Below are positions 7,246 through 14,452 of a stretch of DNA of 17,607 nucleotides, piece after piece (the stretch's first letter is position 1; each line of letters begins with the position of its first letter). The notes beneath the pieces are model-generated. The model did not search any database. It had not been told where the DNA came from and was given only the letters and a program-made list of their open reading frames with translations. Both the position numbers and the translations under genes were made by a program. Source of the DNA: Candidatus Fermentibacterota bacterium (lineage in GTDB: Bacteria; JAFGKV01); assembly GCA_030620115.1 (NCBI GenBank), contig JAUXFG010000078.1:1-17607 (forward strand), read 5' to 3'.

Positions 7246-8703
7246 GTGGCCCGACTCACGGAAAAACAGGTAGACAACCTCGCTTTTCTCCTGGCCCGGC
7301 GCCTTGGTGTCGGGACTTCAAGGGAGAATGCCTCGCAGGCCTCCGTGGCTGCCGCGCCTGCCGGTGAGGAGGAGCTGGGCGATGGGCTGTTCCCCGACGT
7401 AGATACGGCGGTGGATGCGGCCAGGATCGCATTCGGGCGCTTAAAGAGCGAGACCTTGGAACTTCGAAATAGACTCATTGCCGGCATACGCGAAACCATG
7501 ACGGCGGAGGCCGAGGCATTGGCCCGGCTTGCCTATGAAGAAACAGGGTTTGGTCGGTTCAAAGACAAGGTCAAGAAGAACCTGTTGGTGGCGCACAAGA
7601 CACCTGGTACGGAGGTCCTGCTTCCCCATGCGCTGACAGGTGATCGCGGGCTCACGCTCCGGGAGCTGGCGCCCTATGGTGTCATCGGGGCCATAACCCC
7701 GGTGACCAATCCTTCCAGTACCCTCATCTGCAATGCCATCGGTATGATTGCAGCGGGAAACAGTGTGGTATTCAATGTCCATCCCCACGCCAAGCGCGTA
7801 GGCCGGCGAACCGTACAGTTGCTGAACCGCGCCATTATGGCCGCGGGTGGACCGGACAATCTTGTCACTGCGGTGGCGGATCCCACCATCAAGAGCGCGC
7901 AGGCATTGATGCATCATCCCCATATCCGCCTGCTCGTGGTCACCGGCGGACCTGGGGTTGTTCGCGAGGCCATGAAGAGCGGCAAGCGCGCAATCTGTGC
8001 GGGACCAGGGAATCCCCCTGTGGTGGTCGATGAAACCGCTGACATCAATGCAGCGGCCAGGGATATCGTATTGGGCGCCTCATTCGACAACAACATCATC
8101 TGTGTCGACGAGAAAGAGGTTTTTGTCGTCAGCAAGGTTGCTGATGCGCTTCTCGACGCCATGGCTCGTCAGGGCGCCTGTGTGCTGAGTCCTGCCGAGA
8201 CTCGTCGCCTGGAACGGGAGATCTTCGTGGGAACTGCCGCCCCGGGAGAGCGCGCGACGGTGAAGAGAGATCTAATCGGCAAGGATGCATCCATAATATT
8301 GTCTCGCATCGGCGTGTCGGTGGATCCCTCCATTCGTCTGGCAGTGGTGGATGTATCGGCCACACATCCCCTTGTGTGGACAGAGCAGATGATGCCGGTG
8401 CTTCCTGTGGTGCGCGTCGAAAACGCGGACGAGGCCATCGATTTGGCCGTCAAAGCAGAGCATGGCAACGGTCACACCGCGTCCATGTACTCGAAGAATC
8501 TCGACAACCTGAGTCGCATGGCCCGTGAGATAAACTGCTCCATATTCATCAAGAATGCGCCGTGCTATGCCGGTCTTGGCCAGGGTGGAGAAGGGCACAG
8601 CAGTTTCACCATCGCCAGCCCTACGGGCGAAGGTCTTACGGATCCACGAAGCTTTAGCCGGATACGACGGTGTGTGCTGGTTGATCACTTCAGGATTGTC
8701 TAA
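7246..8703 (+). CDS. BMC-associated CoA-acylating aldehyde dehydrogenase (PduP/EutE-like)
   Basis: 485 residues. The start is GTG at 7246 with GAGGAG 7 nt upstream (7233-7238). Residues 3-21 (LTEKQVDNLAFLLARRLG) form an amphipathic helix followed by an Ala/Ser/Glu-rich linker (about 22-45), the layout of an N-terminal encapsulation peptide. The dehydrogenase starts near 46 (GDGLFPDVDTAVDAA). APYGVIGAITPVTNPSSTL (142-160) and NSVVFNVHPHAK match the CoA-dependent branch, and C286 in NNIICVDEK is the catalytic Cys. It should oxidise acetaldehyde to acetyl-CoA with NAD+, taking the product of the neighbouring aldolase. It is the first gene of block 2. The CoA-acylating branch is strongly indicated; acetaldehyde as substrate is inferred from the aldolase. 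Confidence 0.95.
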   Translation: MARLTEKQVDNLAFLLARRLGVGTSRENASQASVAAAPAGEEELGDGLFPDVDTAVDAARIAFGRLKSETLELRNRLIAGIRETMTAEAEALARLAYEETGFGRFKDKVKKNLLVAHKTPGTEVLLPHALTGDRGLTLRELAPYGVIGAITPVTNPSSTLICNAIGMIAAGNSVVFNVHPHAKRVGRRTVQLLNRAIMAAGGPDNLVTAVADPTIKSAQALMHHPHIRLLVVTGGPGVVREAMKSGKRAICAGPGNPPVVVDETADINAAARDIVLGASFDNNIICVDEKEVFVVSKVADALLDAMARQGACVLSPAETRRLEREIFVGTAAPGERATVKRDLIGKDASIILSRIGVSVDPSIRLAVVDVSATHPLVWTEQMMPVLPVVRVENADEAIDLAVKAEHGNGHTASMYSKNLDNLSRMAREINCSIFIKNAPCYAGLGQGGEGHSSFTIASPTGEGLTDPRSFSRIRRCVLVDHFRIV

Positions 8704-8788
8704 AGGCTTGCGCAAGAATAACCTGGTATTCTGCATTCCCTATCTTCACATTATCCTCGAATCGTTTTTCACTCGCCGAATACCTGAT

Positions 8789-8832
8789 CCCGCCGACAGC
8801 GGGCTCTCTGATGGGCACGGCGTGCCGTGCCC
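8789..8832. repeat. Two small palindromes, including the GGGCACGGC dispersed repeat
   Basis: CCCGC/GCGGG arms at 8789-8803 (5-nt loop) are followed by GGGCACGGC, GT, GCCGTGCCC at 8813-8832, a near-perfect dyad with 9-bp arms. The second resembles a dispersed repeat common in many bacteria (from memory). They occupy the 151-bp gap between the aldehyde dehydrogenase and the BMC-T gene, where no other feature is seen. Confidence 0.6.
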
Positions 8833-8854
8833 CTACGCCTGACGGTCGAATCCA

Positions 8855-9514
8855 ATGCGAATTCGGGCGGCAAGATTGCCAATCGATTCTTGCGCGAAGC
8901 TTGAGCACCCCGCGCTGGGGCTACTGGAGTTCGACAGCATTGCCGTGGGAATACGGGCGGCGGATGCCATGGTGAAGCGCGCCCCTATCGCCTTCTTGAA
9001 AGCGGGAACGGTCCAGCCTGGCCGGTATCTTGTCCTTTTCGGCGGGTCGGTTGCTTCTGTGGAAGAGGCCCATGAGGCCGGCTTGGAAGCAGGGGGACCC
9101 CGCATAGTGGACCGCGTCCTCCTTCCGGACGTACATCAAGATGTGTATCACGCCACACTGGGTACGCGACACGCCCCTGTTTGTGAAGCACTTGGGGTTC
9201 TGGAGACTACATCGGTGGCAAGCCTCCTCCAGGCCGCCGATGCAGCCATCAAGGGGACGGATGTCACTATCATCGAGATGCGGCTTGCGGATGATCTCGG
9301 TGGAAAGGCGTTCGTTCTGCTCGATGGGGGCGTGGCGGACATGGAGGCCGCATTGGAGATGGCGGCGAGCAGTGTCGCCACAGGCAAGGTTCATGCGAGG
9401 ACCATCATCCCACGCCTGGACGAGACCATGAGGACGATTCTCGCTGCCGGCACGCGGTTTGGCCTCTGTGAGCCCGTTCAACCAGAAGGAGCAGAGCTTC
9501 ATGCGATTGGGTAG
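8855..9514 (+). CDS. Tandem-domain BMC shell protein (BMC-T, single-disk T1-like type)
   Basis: 219 residues from ATG 8855. An in-frame stop at 8840-8842 prevents an earlier start, and no convincing ribosome site precedes this ATG; TTG 8876 is an alternative. Residues 1-18 are an extension, then two BMC domains follow: about 19-105 (ALGLLEFDSIAVGIRAADAM, pore loop near VQPGR 53-57) and about 108-205 (EALGVLETTSVASLLQAADA, pore loop DLGGK 147-151). The second domain contains EMRLADDLGGKAFVLLDG, very close to the T1 shell protein of Haliangium ochraceum (from memory). It lacks the Glu-Arg gate motif of the other BMC-T, so it probably forms single-layer pseudohexamers with a different pore. Its end overlaps the next gene by 14 nt. 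Confidence 0.9.
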   Translation: MRIRAARLPIDSCAKLEHPALGLLEFDSIAVGIRAADAMVKRAPIAFLKAGTVQPGRYLVLFGGSVASVEEAHEAGLEAGGPRIVDRVLLPDVHQDVYHATLGTRHAPVCEALGVLETTSVASLLQAADAAIKGTDVTIIEMRLADDLGGKAFVLLDGGVADMEAALEMAASSVATGKVHARTIIPRLDETMRTILAAGTRFGLCEPVQPEGAELHAIG

Positions 9515-9797
9515 AGTCATCGGGACGCTTGTCCCTGCAGTGATATACCATGGGCTCGAAGGCGTGCCCATGCTTTGGGTGCAACCCCTCACCAAGGAGA
9601 CCAAACCCACGGGAATGCCCATTGTCTGTGCAGACGGTACTCGTATGGCCGGCCCGGGGGAACTCGTGACGTACGAGAGCAGCCGCGAGGCGGCATTGAC
9701 CCTGGATCCGTGGTTCGTGCCTGTGGATCATGCCGTGGTGGGGATTATTGACACATATTATCTAGCCGACATCACTGATGATGGAGAGGTCAGGTGA
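9501..9797 (+). CDS. BMC shell vertex pentamer protein (BMC-P), copy 2, divergent
   Basis: 98 residues. The ATG at 9501 has AAGGAG at 9486-9491; a TTG at 9459 in frame would add 14 residues that do not belong to the fold. It overlaps the 3' end of the BMC-T by 14 nt, implying translational coupling. The EutN/CcmL fold begins MRLGRVIGTLVPAV and ends with VDHAVVGIIDTYYL. In place of the usual VGAGxGE it has AGPGELVTYESSREAAL, so its inter-subunit surface and the loop region differ from copies 1 and 3. A vertex role is assigned by family. Confidence 0.9.
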   Translation: MRLGRVIGTLVPAVIYHGLEGVPMLWVQPLTKETKPTGMPIVCADGTRMAGPGELVTYESSREAALTLDPWFVPVDHAVVGIIDTYYLADITDDGEVR

Positions 9798-10063
9798 TCC
9801 TCGGACGGATCGTCGGGCATGTCACTTCAACCATCAAGCATCCCGCCTATGACCACAAGAAGCAGTTGATTGTGGATCTGATCGACCAGAAGGGAGTCGC
9901 TACCGGCGGCTATCTCATCGCTCTGGATCTCGTGGGCGCCGGAATCGGCCAGACCGTGCTCATCATCGATGAAGGCAACTCAGCCCGTCAGCTCCTCAAT
10001 GCTCCCAATGCGCCCATTCGCTCTGTGGTGGTTGGCATCGTGGACAACGTCCATCTCGCCTAA
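9794..10063 (+). CDS. BMC shell vertex pentamer protein (BMC-P), copy 3
   Basis: 89 residues. The GTG start at 9794 overlaps the previous stop (GTGA), with GAGAGG a few bases upstream, a typical coupled arrangement. The fold is canonical and compact: ILGRIVGHVTSTIKHPAYD, KKQLIVDLIDQKG, then DLVGAGIGQTVLIIDEGNSARQ and VVVGIVDNVHLA. It retains the VGAGIG and GNSAR hallmarks. It is the last gene of block 2 and of the BMC locus. Three distinct pentamer genes in one locus suggest specialised or alternative vertices. Confidence 0.93.
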   Translation: MILGRIVGHVTSTIKHPAYDHKKQLIVDLIDQKGVATGGYLIALDLVGAGIGQTVLIIDEGNSARQLLNAPNAPIRSVVVGIVDNVHLA

Positions 10064-10114
10064 CCCGGACTTCTCACCGGCCTTCTGCTGCAGCGTTGCA
10101 TTTGGCCTGCCTGC

Positions 10115-10134
10115 TGTCCGCCAGCTGGCGGACA
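10115..10134. repeat. Perfect 20-bp palindrome, TGTCCGCCAG core family
   Basis: TGTCCGCCAG is followed directly by its reverse complement. The central 16 bp equal the palindrome at 7134-7149 in the spacer between BMC blocks. It lies 52 bp after the last BMC stop codon. Confidence 0.75.
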
Positions 10135-10161
10135 GGGGATATGCCTGCGGGGTCCTTGGTC

Positions 10162-10191
10162 GTCCCGCACCCAAAGCTTTGGGTGCGGGAC
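10162..10191. repeat. Perfect 30-bp palindrome without a loop
   Basis: GTCCCGCACCCAAAG (10162-10176) is followed immediately by its exact reverse complement (10177-10191). No second copy is in the window. It could form a cruciform or an RNA hairpin downstream of the BMC operon; no T-tract follows. Confidence 0.8.
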
Positions 10192-10262
10192 AGCCACAGC
10201 CAACTACACCGCTTCGCGACGAAAGCCGCTGAGAAGTGTGGGCTAACCAGGCGAATATCGCA

Positions 10263-10278
10263 CAAGAGCTTGCTCTTG
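10263..10278. repeat. Short hairpin CAAGAGC-TT-GCTCTTG
   Basis: Perfect 7-bp arms with a 2-nt spacer, in the convergent spacer. Function unknown. Confidence 0.5.
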
Positions 10279-10387
10279 AGGACACGCATCGATCTCTCCC
10301 ACTTCGATATTCGGCGTTTCTTTTTCCGAGCGAGGCCTCGGAGGAAGCGTAGATCCACTCATCTCGCTTTTCTCCGCATATCCCCCC

Positions 10388-10422
10388 AGATTCTTCGGTT
10401 GCTCCGCTCCCTCAGAATGACA
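10388..10422. repeat. Third copy of the CATTCTGAGGGAGCG-family repeat, inverted
   Basis: The complement reads TGTCATTCTGAGGGAGCGG and continues to GAAGAATCT, nearly identical to 7022-7056 but in the opposite orientation. With 7022-7056 it forms an inverted pair flanking the whole second BMC block. Confidence 0.75.
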
Positions 10423-10480
10423 TGTGTTGTCACGTCCAATGCCAACCACTTCCTCTCGCCGACTCCCCTCTTCTCATTCG

Positions 10481-10517
10481 ACGTTGGATGTTGAATGTTC
10501 GATGTTCGGCGTTCAAT
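10481..10517. repeat. GTTGGATGTTGAATGTTC repeat, inverted copy of the 7100-7134 element
   Basis: The complement reads ATTGAACGCCGAACATCG and then AACATTCAACATCCAACG, matching the element at 7100-7134 with a few differences and an altered unit order. Confidence 0.65.
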
Positions 10518-10570
10518 CCCCCCATCCCCCAGATTGCCAGATTACAGATTCTTCCTCCGCAATTCCCATT

Positions 10571-11725
10571 CTATCCCAGATACATCGTCTGATTGCGGCC
10601 GGCTCTTTTGGCCCGGTACAGTGCCCCGTCCGCACGATCAAGCAGATCATTGACAGTATGCACCGAAACATGGGGATAGACGGCGACTCCGATACTCGCG
10701 GTGATACTGATAGAGACTGTTCTGACGGATGCGCGAATCTCCCCGATGTGGTGCCTGCATCGTTCAGCCAGACGAAAGGCCCCGGCCTGATCGGTCTCGG
10801 GAAGCAGGATCAGGAGTTCATCCCCACCATAGCGCGCCACCGTATCAGTGTTTCGTACACTCCTCATGAGGACGGTGGCCACGCTCACCAGGAACTCATC
10901 GCCGATTCGATGACCGAAATGGTCGTTCACTTCCTTGAAACCGTCCAGATCGATCATCATGCAGGCCAGCGATCTCCGGTAACGATACGCCCTGCTGAAT
11001 TCCGCATCGAGCAGCTCCATGAGATGTCGTCGATTCACGAGTCCTGTGAGCCCATCGACGTTGGAAAGCGCAACGATCTTGGCCTCTCGATCGCGCCAAC
11101 TGGAAACCACGTAGCACAGAAGTACGAGGATGAGCCCGGTGATGGCCGCGATCATGAAGCCCGTGCTTAAAAGCCACCAGGTCGGCGGGGATCCTTGGTG
11201 AGTGACCGAGGCATCCAGAAAGGACCTGTGCGGAAGCAGACCCATGCCTGAGGCGGCGGTAGTGGCGCCCAAGACAAACATGAAGCTGAGCACGCTGAGA
11301 AGCGCGGGAAGCCTCTCGAAAAGGATAAGGCCGAGCACGAATACCCCGATCATCGCCAGCCATATCACACTGCTGAATGGGCCAATGATATAGCCGGTCA
11401 ACGCGCCGGTGATTGCTGAGTACTGGAGAGTGACGTGCATGAAGAGAATGCTGTGGGGAATACGACGTCGGATGAAGGTACCAAGACCAATAATGAGCCC
11501 GTATCCCGCCACCACGCCCAAACCCCATTCGATAATGACCCTTGCCGCGTGGGGAGAGAGCGCTGATGATGCCTCCCCCCGGGAGATCATAAGGCTCGTG
11601 ATGAAGATGTTCGATGCCAATGCGCACATTGGGAGCGCGGCAATAAGGAGCGCCTTGTCAACGTTGCACCATTCCAAAGGACTGCCGAAACGTCGGGCGA
11701 ATGGCGTTCTCGTCGAATGCGGCAT
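10571..11725 (-). CDS. Membrane-bound diguanylate cyclase (GGDEF domain)
   Basis: 384 residues from the ATG at 11725, chosen for the GGGAGG 4-5 nt upstream; an in-frame TTG at 11788 would add 21 residues. Residues about 20-215 hold roughly six hydrophobic segments with short loops, resembling an integral-membrane sensor module without a recognised ligand domain. A short helix leads to the GGDEF domain (about 220-384): SNVDGLTGLVNRRHL, the metal-binding Asp residues in MMIDLDGFKEVND, active-site GGDEL at 300-304, and an inhibitory-site RxxD (RNTD, 291-294) exactly five residues before it. It should make cyclic di-GMP from two GTP with product inhibition. It follows the M16 peptidase by 77 bp on the same strand and is probably cotranscribed. 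The signal sensed cannot be inferred. Confidence 0.93.
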   Translation of the reverse strand: MPHSTRTPFARRFGSPLEWCNVDKALLIAALPMCALASNIFITSLMISRGEASSALSPHAARVIIEWGLGVVAGYGLIIGLGTFIRRRIPHSILFMHVTLQYSAITGALTGYIIGPFSSVIWLAMIGVFVLGLILFERLPALLSVLSFMFVLGATTAASGMGLLPHRSFLDASVTHQGSPPTWWLLSTGFMIAAITGLILVLLCYVVSSWRDREAKIVALSNVDGLTGLVNRRHLMELLDAEFSRAYRYRRSLACMMIDLDGFKEVNDHFGHRIGDEFLVSVATVLMRSVRNTDTVARYGGDELLILLPETDQAGAFRLAERCRHHIGEIRASVRTVSISITASIGVAVYPHVSVHTVNDLLDRADGALYRAKRAGRNQTMYLG

Positions 11726-11802
11726 CACGCCTCCCGGGTTTTCCACGAGTTCCCGTCCCTCAACGTGGCGAGTTGGTTCTCGTGTCAAGAGCCCGCAGAA
11801 AG

Positions 11803-14418
11803 CTATTGGGCATCCTTCAACGGCCCGGCCAAAGTAAGGACCCCGGCCCTCAGGTAGGTGCGCGCCGCTTCTTGGACATCATGGATGGTGGCCTCGGTGA
11901 TCTTTGTCTCAAAGTCGGCGGCAGTCTCACACCCGAGCCCGAACAGCTCAAACCTGGTGACCCTTTCTGTCTGGTCAGCCATGGTCTGATTGTAGAGACT
12001 GGTGGCGGTAATGCACTGCGCTCTCGCGTCGCGCATCTCATCTTCGGTGAACGCGCCGTCTCTCGCCTTCTCCATCTCCACTTCGATGATGGAGAGAACG
12101 CTATCCACGAGATCCGGCTGGCATTGCGTCAAGATGACCATAGTTCCTGCTTCATTAAAGAAGATCGGGATCAGATGGATGAAATAGACCAAATTATTCC
12201 GCCCACGGAGCGCCTCGTGCAGCCATCCACTCGGGAGGTGGACGCCGGATGTGATGGCATCCATGAGTCTCAGCGAATACTCATCTTCATGGCCTAGGCC
12301 GGGGGCAGGATAGCCGAGGCAGATAGTCACTTGACCTTTGTCATTGATCTTGATGGCACGATGGAGTGTGTCGCGCAAGGACAGCTCTGCTGGAGGAGGG
12401 GGAGGACAGGCGCCGGGGGCGATAGCCGCCAGGTGTTTTCTTGCAGCTCGTTCCACTTGGCCCGCATCAACATTGCCGAATACCGCCACCACTCCGGATT
12501 CGGCCGTGACAAACGATCTGTAAACATCCGTCAGATCGCTCTTGTTGAGCGATTCAACCACCTGTTTGTCGCCGAGGGTGTTGAGATTATAGGGATGCGT
12601 GGAGAAAAAGGTGGAGAGGTAGAACTGGAGCGCCTCCCGCTGCCAGTCATTCTCCTGCTCCTGAAGCGCTGCCAGCAACTCGGTCTTCTGCCTCTCGATC
12701 TCCTCCTCGGGAAAAGAGGCCTCTGTAAGCAGTTCTCCCAAAAGCCGCACGCCAAAGTCGACATCTTTGGCAAGCAGATCCAACCTGACCCAGAAGAAGT
12801 CCTTCGATGCGCCACTCTCCAGTGTGCCTCCCTTGCCCTCGACCATGGAAACAATCTCGGCGGCATCATGCTTCTTCGTTCCTCGTCGCAGGCACCGGGA
12901 CATCAGCGAAAAGAGGCCATTTGTTTCGTCGGTCTCATACCGGGCGCCACCCAAGAAGGCGGCATAGATGGAAACCACGTCCACGTTGGGATTCGTCTTG
13001 GTGAGAAGGCGGAGGCCATTGGGGAGTATCGATCGATCGATGCCGGCTTGGGCGACCGCGGTGGCCGGTTCAACTGTTTCAATCGATGCCGAAGGCTCCG
13101 GGCTCAGCGTGACGATGGAGAGGCGCTCCGGAAGAAGATAGGTCGTGGCAATGGTGGTGAGCTCCCGCGCGGCGACCCGCTCGATCCTTTCTGCGTATCG
13201 CCCGGAGAAGTAAGGATCCCCCGTGCTCACGAGATCTCTGCCGATGGCAGATGCCATATCATTGCACGACTGCCTGCCGAAACTGTATTCGGCAACGATC
13301 TGTGTTTTGGCACGTTCCAGTTCTTTCTCGGGGACGAGCTTCGTTTTTGTCTCCTCGATCTTCTCCAGAATGGCATCCACGGCCTCTTCTACGGAATCCT
13401 CAGGGAGACGCGCGTGAACCACGAAGGCGCCCGGGCCGAAGCTCGGGGTGTAGGAGAACACGCCGATGTCATGCACGAGCCCCTTCTCCTCCTTCAACGA
13501 TCGATAGAGGTTGGAGCTTCTCCCGTTGCCAAGCACTCCAGCCAGGAGATCAAGGGCATAGAGAGCAGGATCGGTAAGGCGAATCGTCGGCCATGCAAGA
13601 CGCAGATAGACCATCTCCCCCGGCCATTCCTTATTCACCCTTCGCTCCGCGACCTGTGTGGGCTCTACGGGAAGCGATGATTTGAAGAGAGGTCTTCGCT
13701 CCCATCCGTCCATAAGCTCCTTGGTTTTTTCGAGAACTGTGTGCGCATCGACATCGCCGACCACCACCAGGACCGTATTGTTCGGTACATAGTACTTATG
13801 ATAGAACCTCACGAGCTGTTCTTGGTTCACTCGAACGAAGTCATCCCGGTAGCCTATGGTGGGGACGCCCAAGGGCGCATTAGGGAAGACCGTCTTCATT
13901 GTCAGCTTGTAGATCACCCGTCCGGGCTCGTCCTCACCCATATTGATCTCTCTGGTGATTACCCCTTTCTCCCGGGCGACCTCCGCCGAATCCATGGTGC
14001 AATTCATGACCCAATCGGAGAGCAGGTCCAGGGCAGTTTCCCAGTCCCGCGATGAACAGTGCATATAATAACAGGTGTGATCCGTGCTCGTATACGCATT
14101 GACCTGCGCGCCGATATTCTTGATTATCTGTTTTGCCTCTTCCTCGGTACGTTTCGTGGTGGTCCCACCGGAGACGAGATGCTCGCAGTAATGGCTCATG
14201 CCGCATCCCAAGTACTCTTCTTCGTACACGCCTCCGATCTTCACGAAGATCTTCAGGGTCACCACCGGCGCATTGTGATACTCCTTGACCGCCACGGTCA
14301 GCCCATTCGGCAATGTAGTCATTACCACATCTTCGGGAATACCGCTCTGCGCAGCAGAGAAGGTCGCGACAAGCGCCAGCAAAACGATGAGGGCGAGCTC
14401 AATTGGGGACAGTTTCAT
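11803..14418 (-). CDS. Secreted two-domain M16 family zinc peptidase
   Basis: 871 residues. The ATG at 14418 has AAGGAG 6 nt upstream and begins a signal peptide (MKLSPIELALIVLLALVAT..SAA); the in-frame GTG at 14460 would place 14 charged residues before it. Residues about 30-450 form the catalytic half: inverted zinc motif H76-Y-C-E79-H80 and distal E157 (in TREINMGEDEP) exactly 76 residues after the motif, the M16 HxxEH-x76-E pattern. The following GRSSNLYRSLKEEKGL is also typical. Residues about 465-871 repeat the fold (DRSILPNGLRLLTKTNPNV) but have SLMSRCLRRGT where HxxEH would be, so the second half is non-catalytic, as in PqqL-like two-part enzymes. It probably acts in the periplasm or outside on peptides. 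The Cys inside the motif is unusual. Confidence 0.95.
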   Translation of the reverse strand: MKLSPIELALIVLLALVATFSAAQSGIPEDVVMTTLPNGLTVAVKEYHNAPVVTLKIFVKIGGVYEEEYLGCGMSHYCEHLVSGGTTTKRTEEEAKQIIKNIGAQVNAYTSTDHTCYYMHCSSRDWETALDLLSDWVMNCTMDSAEVAREKGVITREINMGEDEPGRVIYKLTMKTVFPNAPLGVPTIGYRDDFVRVNQEQLVRFYHKYYVPNNTVLVVVGDVDAHTVLEKTKELMDGWERRPLFKSSLPVEPTQVAERRVNKEWPGEMVYLRLAWPTIRLTDPALYALDLLAGVLGNGRSSNLYRSLKEEKGLVHDIGVFSYTPSFGPGAFVVHARLPEDSVEEAVDAILEKIEETKTKLVPEKELERAKTQIVAEYSFGRQSCNDMASAIGRDLVSTGDPYFSGRYAERIERVAARELTTIATTYLLPERLSIVTLSPEPSASIETVEPATAVAQAGIDRSILPNGLRLLTKTNPNVDVVSIYAAFLGGARYETDETNGLFSLMSRCLRRGTKKHDAAEIVSMVEGKGGTLESGASKDFFWVRLDLLAKDVDFGVRLLGELLTEASFPEEEIERQKTELLAALQEQENDWQREALQFYLSTFFSTHPYNLNTLGDKQVVESLNKSDLTDVYRSFVTAESGVVAVFGNVDAGQVERAARKHLAAIAPGACPPPPPAELSLRDTLHRAIKINDKGQVTICLGYPAPGLGHEDEYSLRLMDAITSGVHLPSGWLHEALRGRNNLVYFIHLIPIFFNEAGTMVILTQCQPDLVDSVLSIIEVEMEKARDGAFTEDEMRDARAQCITATSLYNQTMADQTERVTRFELFGLGCETAADFETKITEATIHDVQEAARTYLRAGVLTLAGPLKDAQ

Positions 14419-14452
14419 ATTCCACTCCTTCGATTTGGTTTCTCTTCTGTAA

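Larger units (their letters stand above)
10064..10570. other. 507-bp palindrome-rich spacer between convergent transcription units
   Basis: No gene is supported here. The stretch carries palindromes at 10115-10134, 10162-10191 and 10263-10278, a CATTCTGAG-family repeat (10388-10422, inverted) and a GATGTT-type repeat (10481-10517). Since the BMC operon (plus) and the cyclase gene (minus) converge here, some of these hairpins may end transcription, although none is followed by a clear T-run. Confidence 0.65.

Noticed and set aside
6986-7273. Small plus-strand open frame in the BMC spacer
   Set aside because: It translates the dispersed repeat (CHSEGAERPKNL-type peptide) and overlaps the true GTG start of the dehydrogenase.
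10064-10570. Rho-independent terminator for the BMC operon
   Set aside because: Strong palindromes are present but none is followed by a run of T on either strand, so no terminator is annotated.
11726-11788. TTG at 11788 as start of the diguanylate cyclase
   Set aside because: The ATG at 11725 has a strong GGGAGG immediately upstream; the extra 21 residues are polar and not part of the membrane module.
12331-13680. Long plus-strand open frame (449 codons) opposite the M16 peptidase
   Set aside because: It is the antisense shadow of a gene with complete M16 motifs, has no ribosome site or domain, and is rich in Arg/Gly/His.
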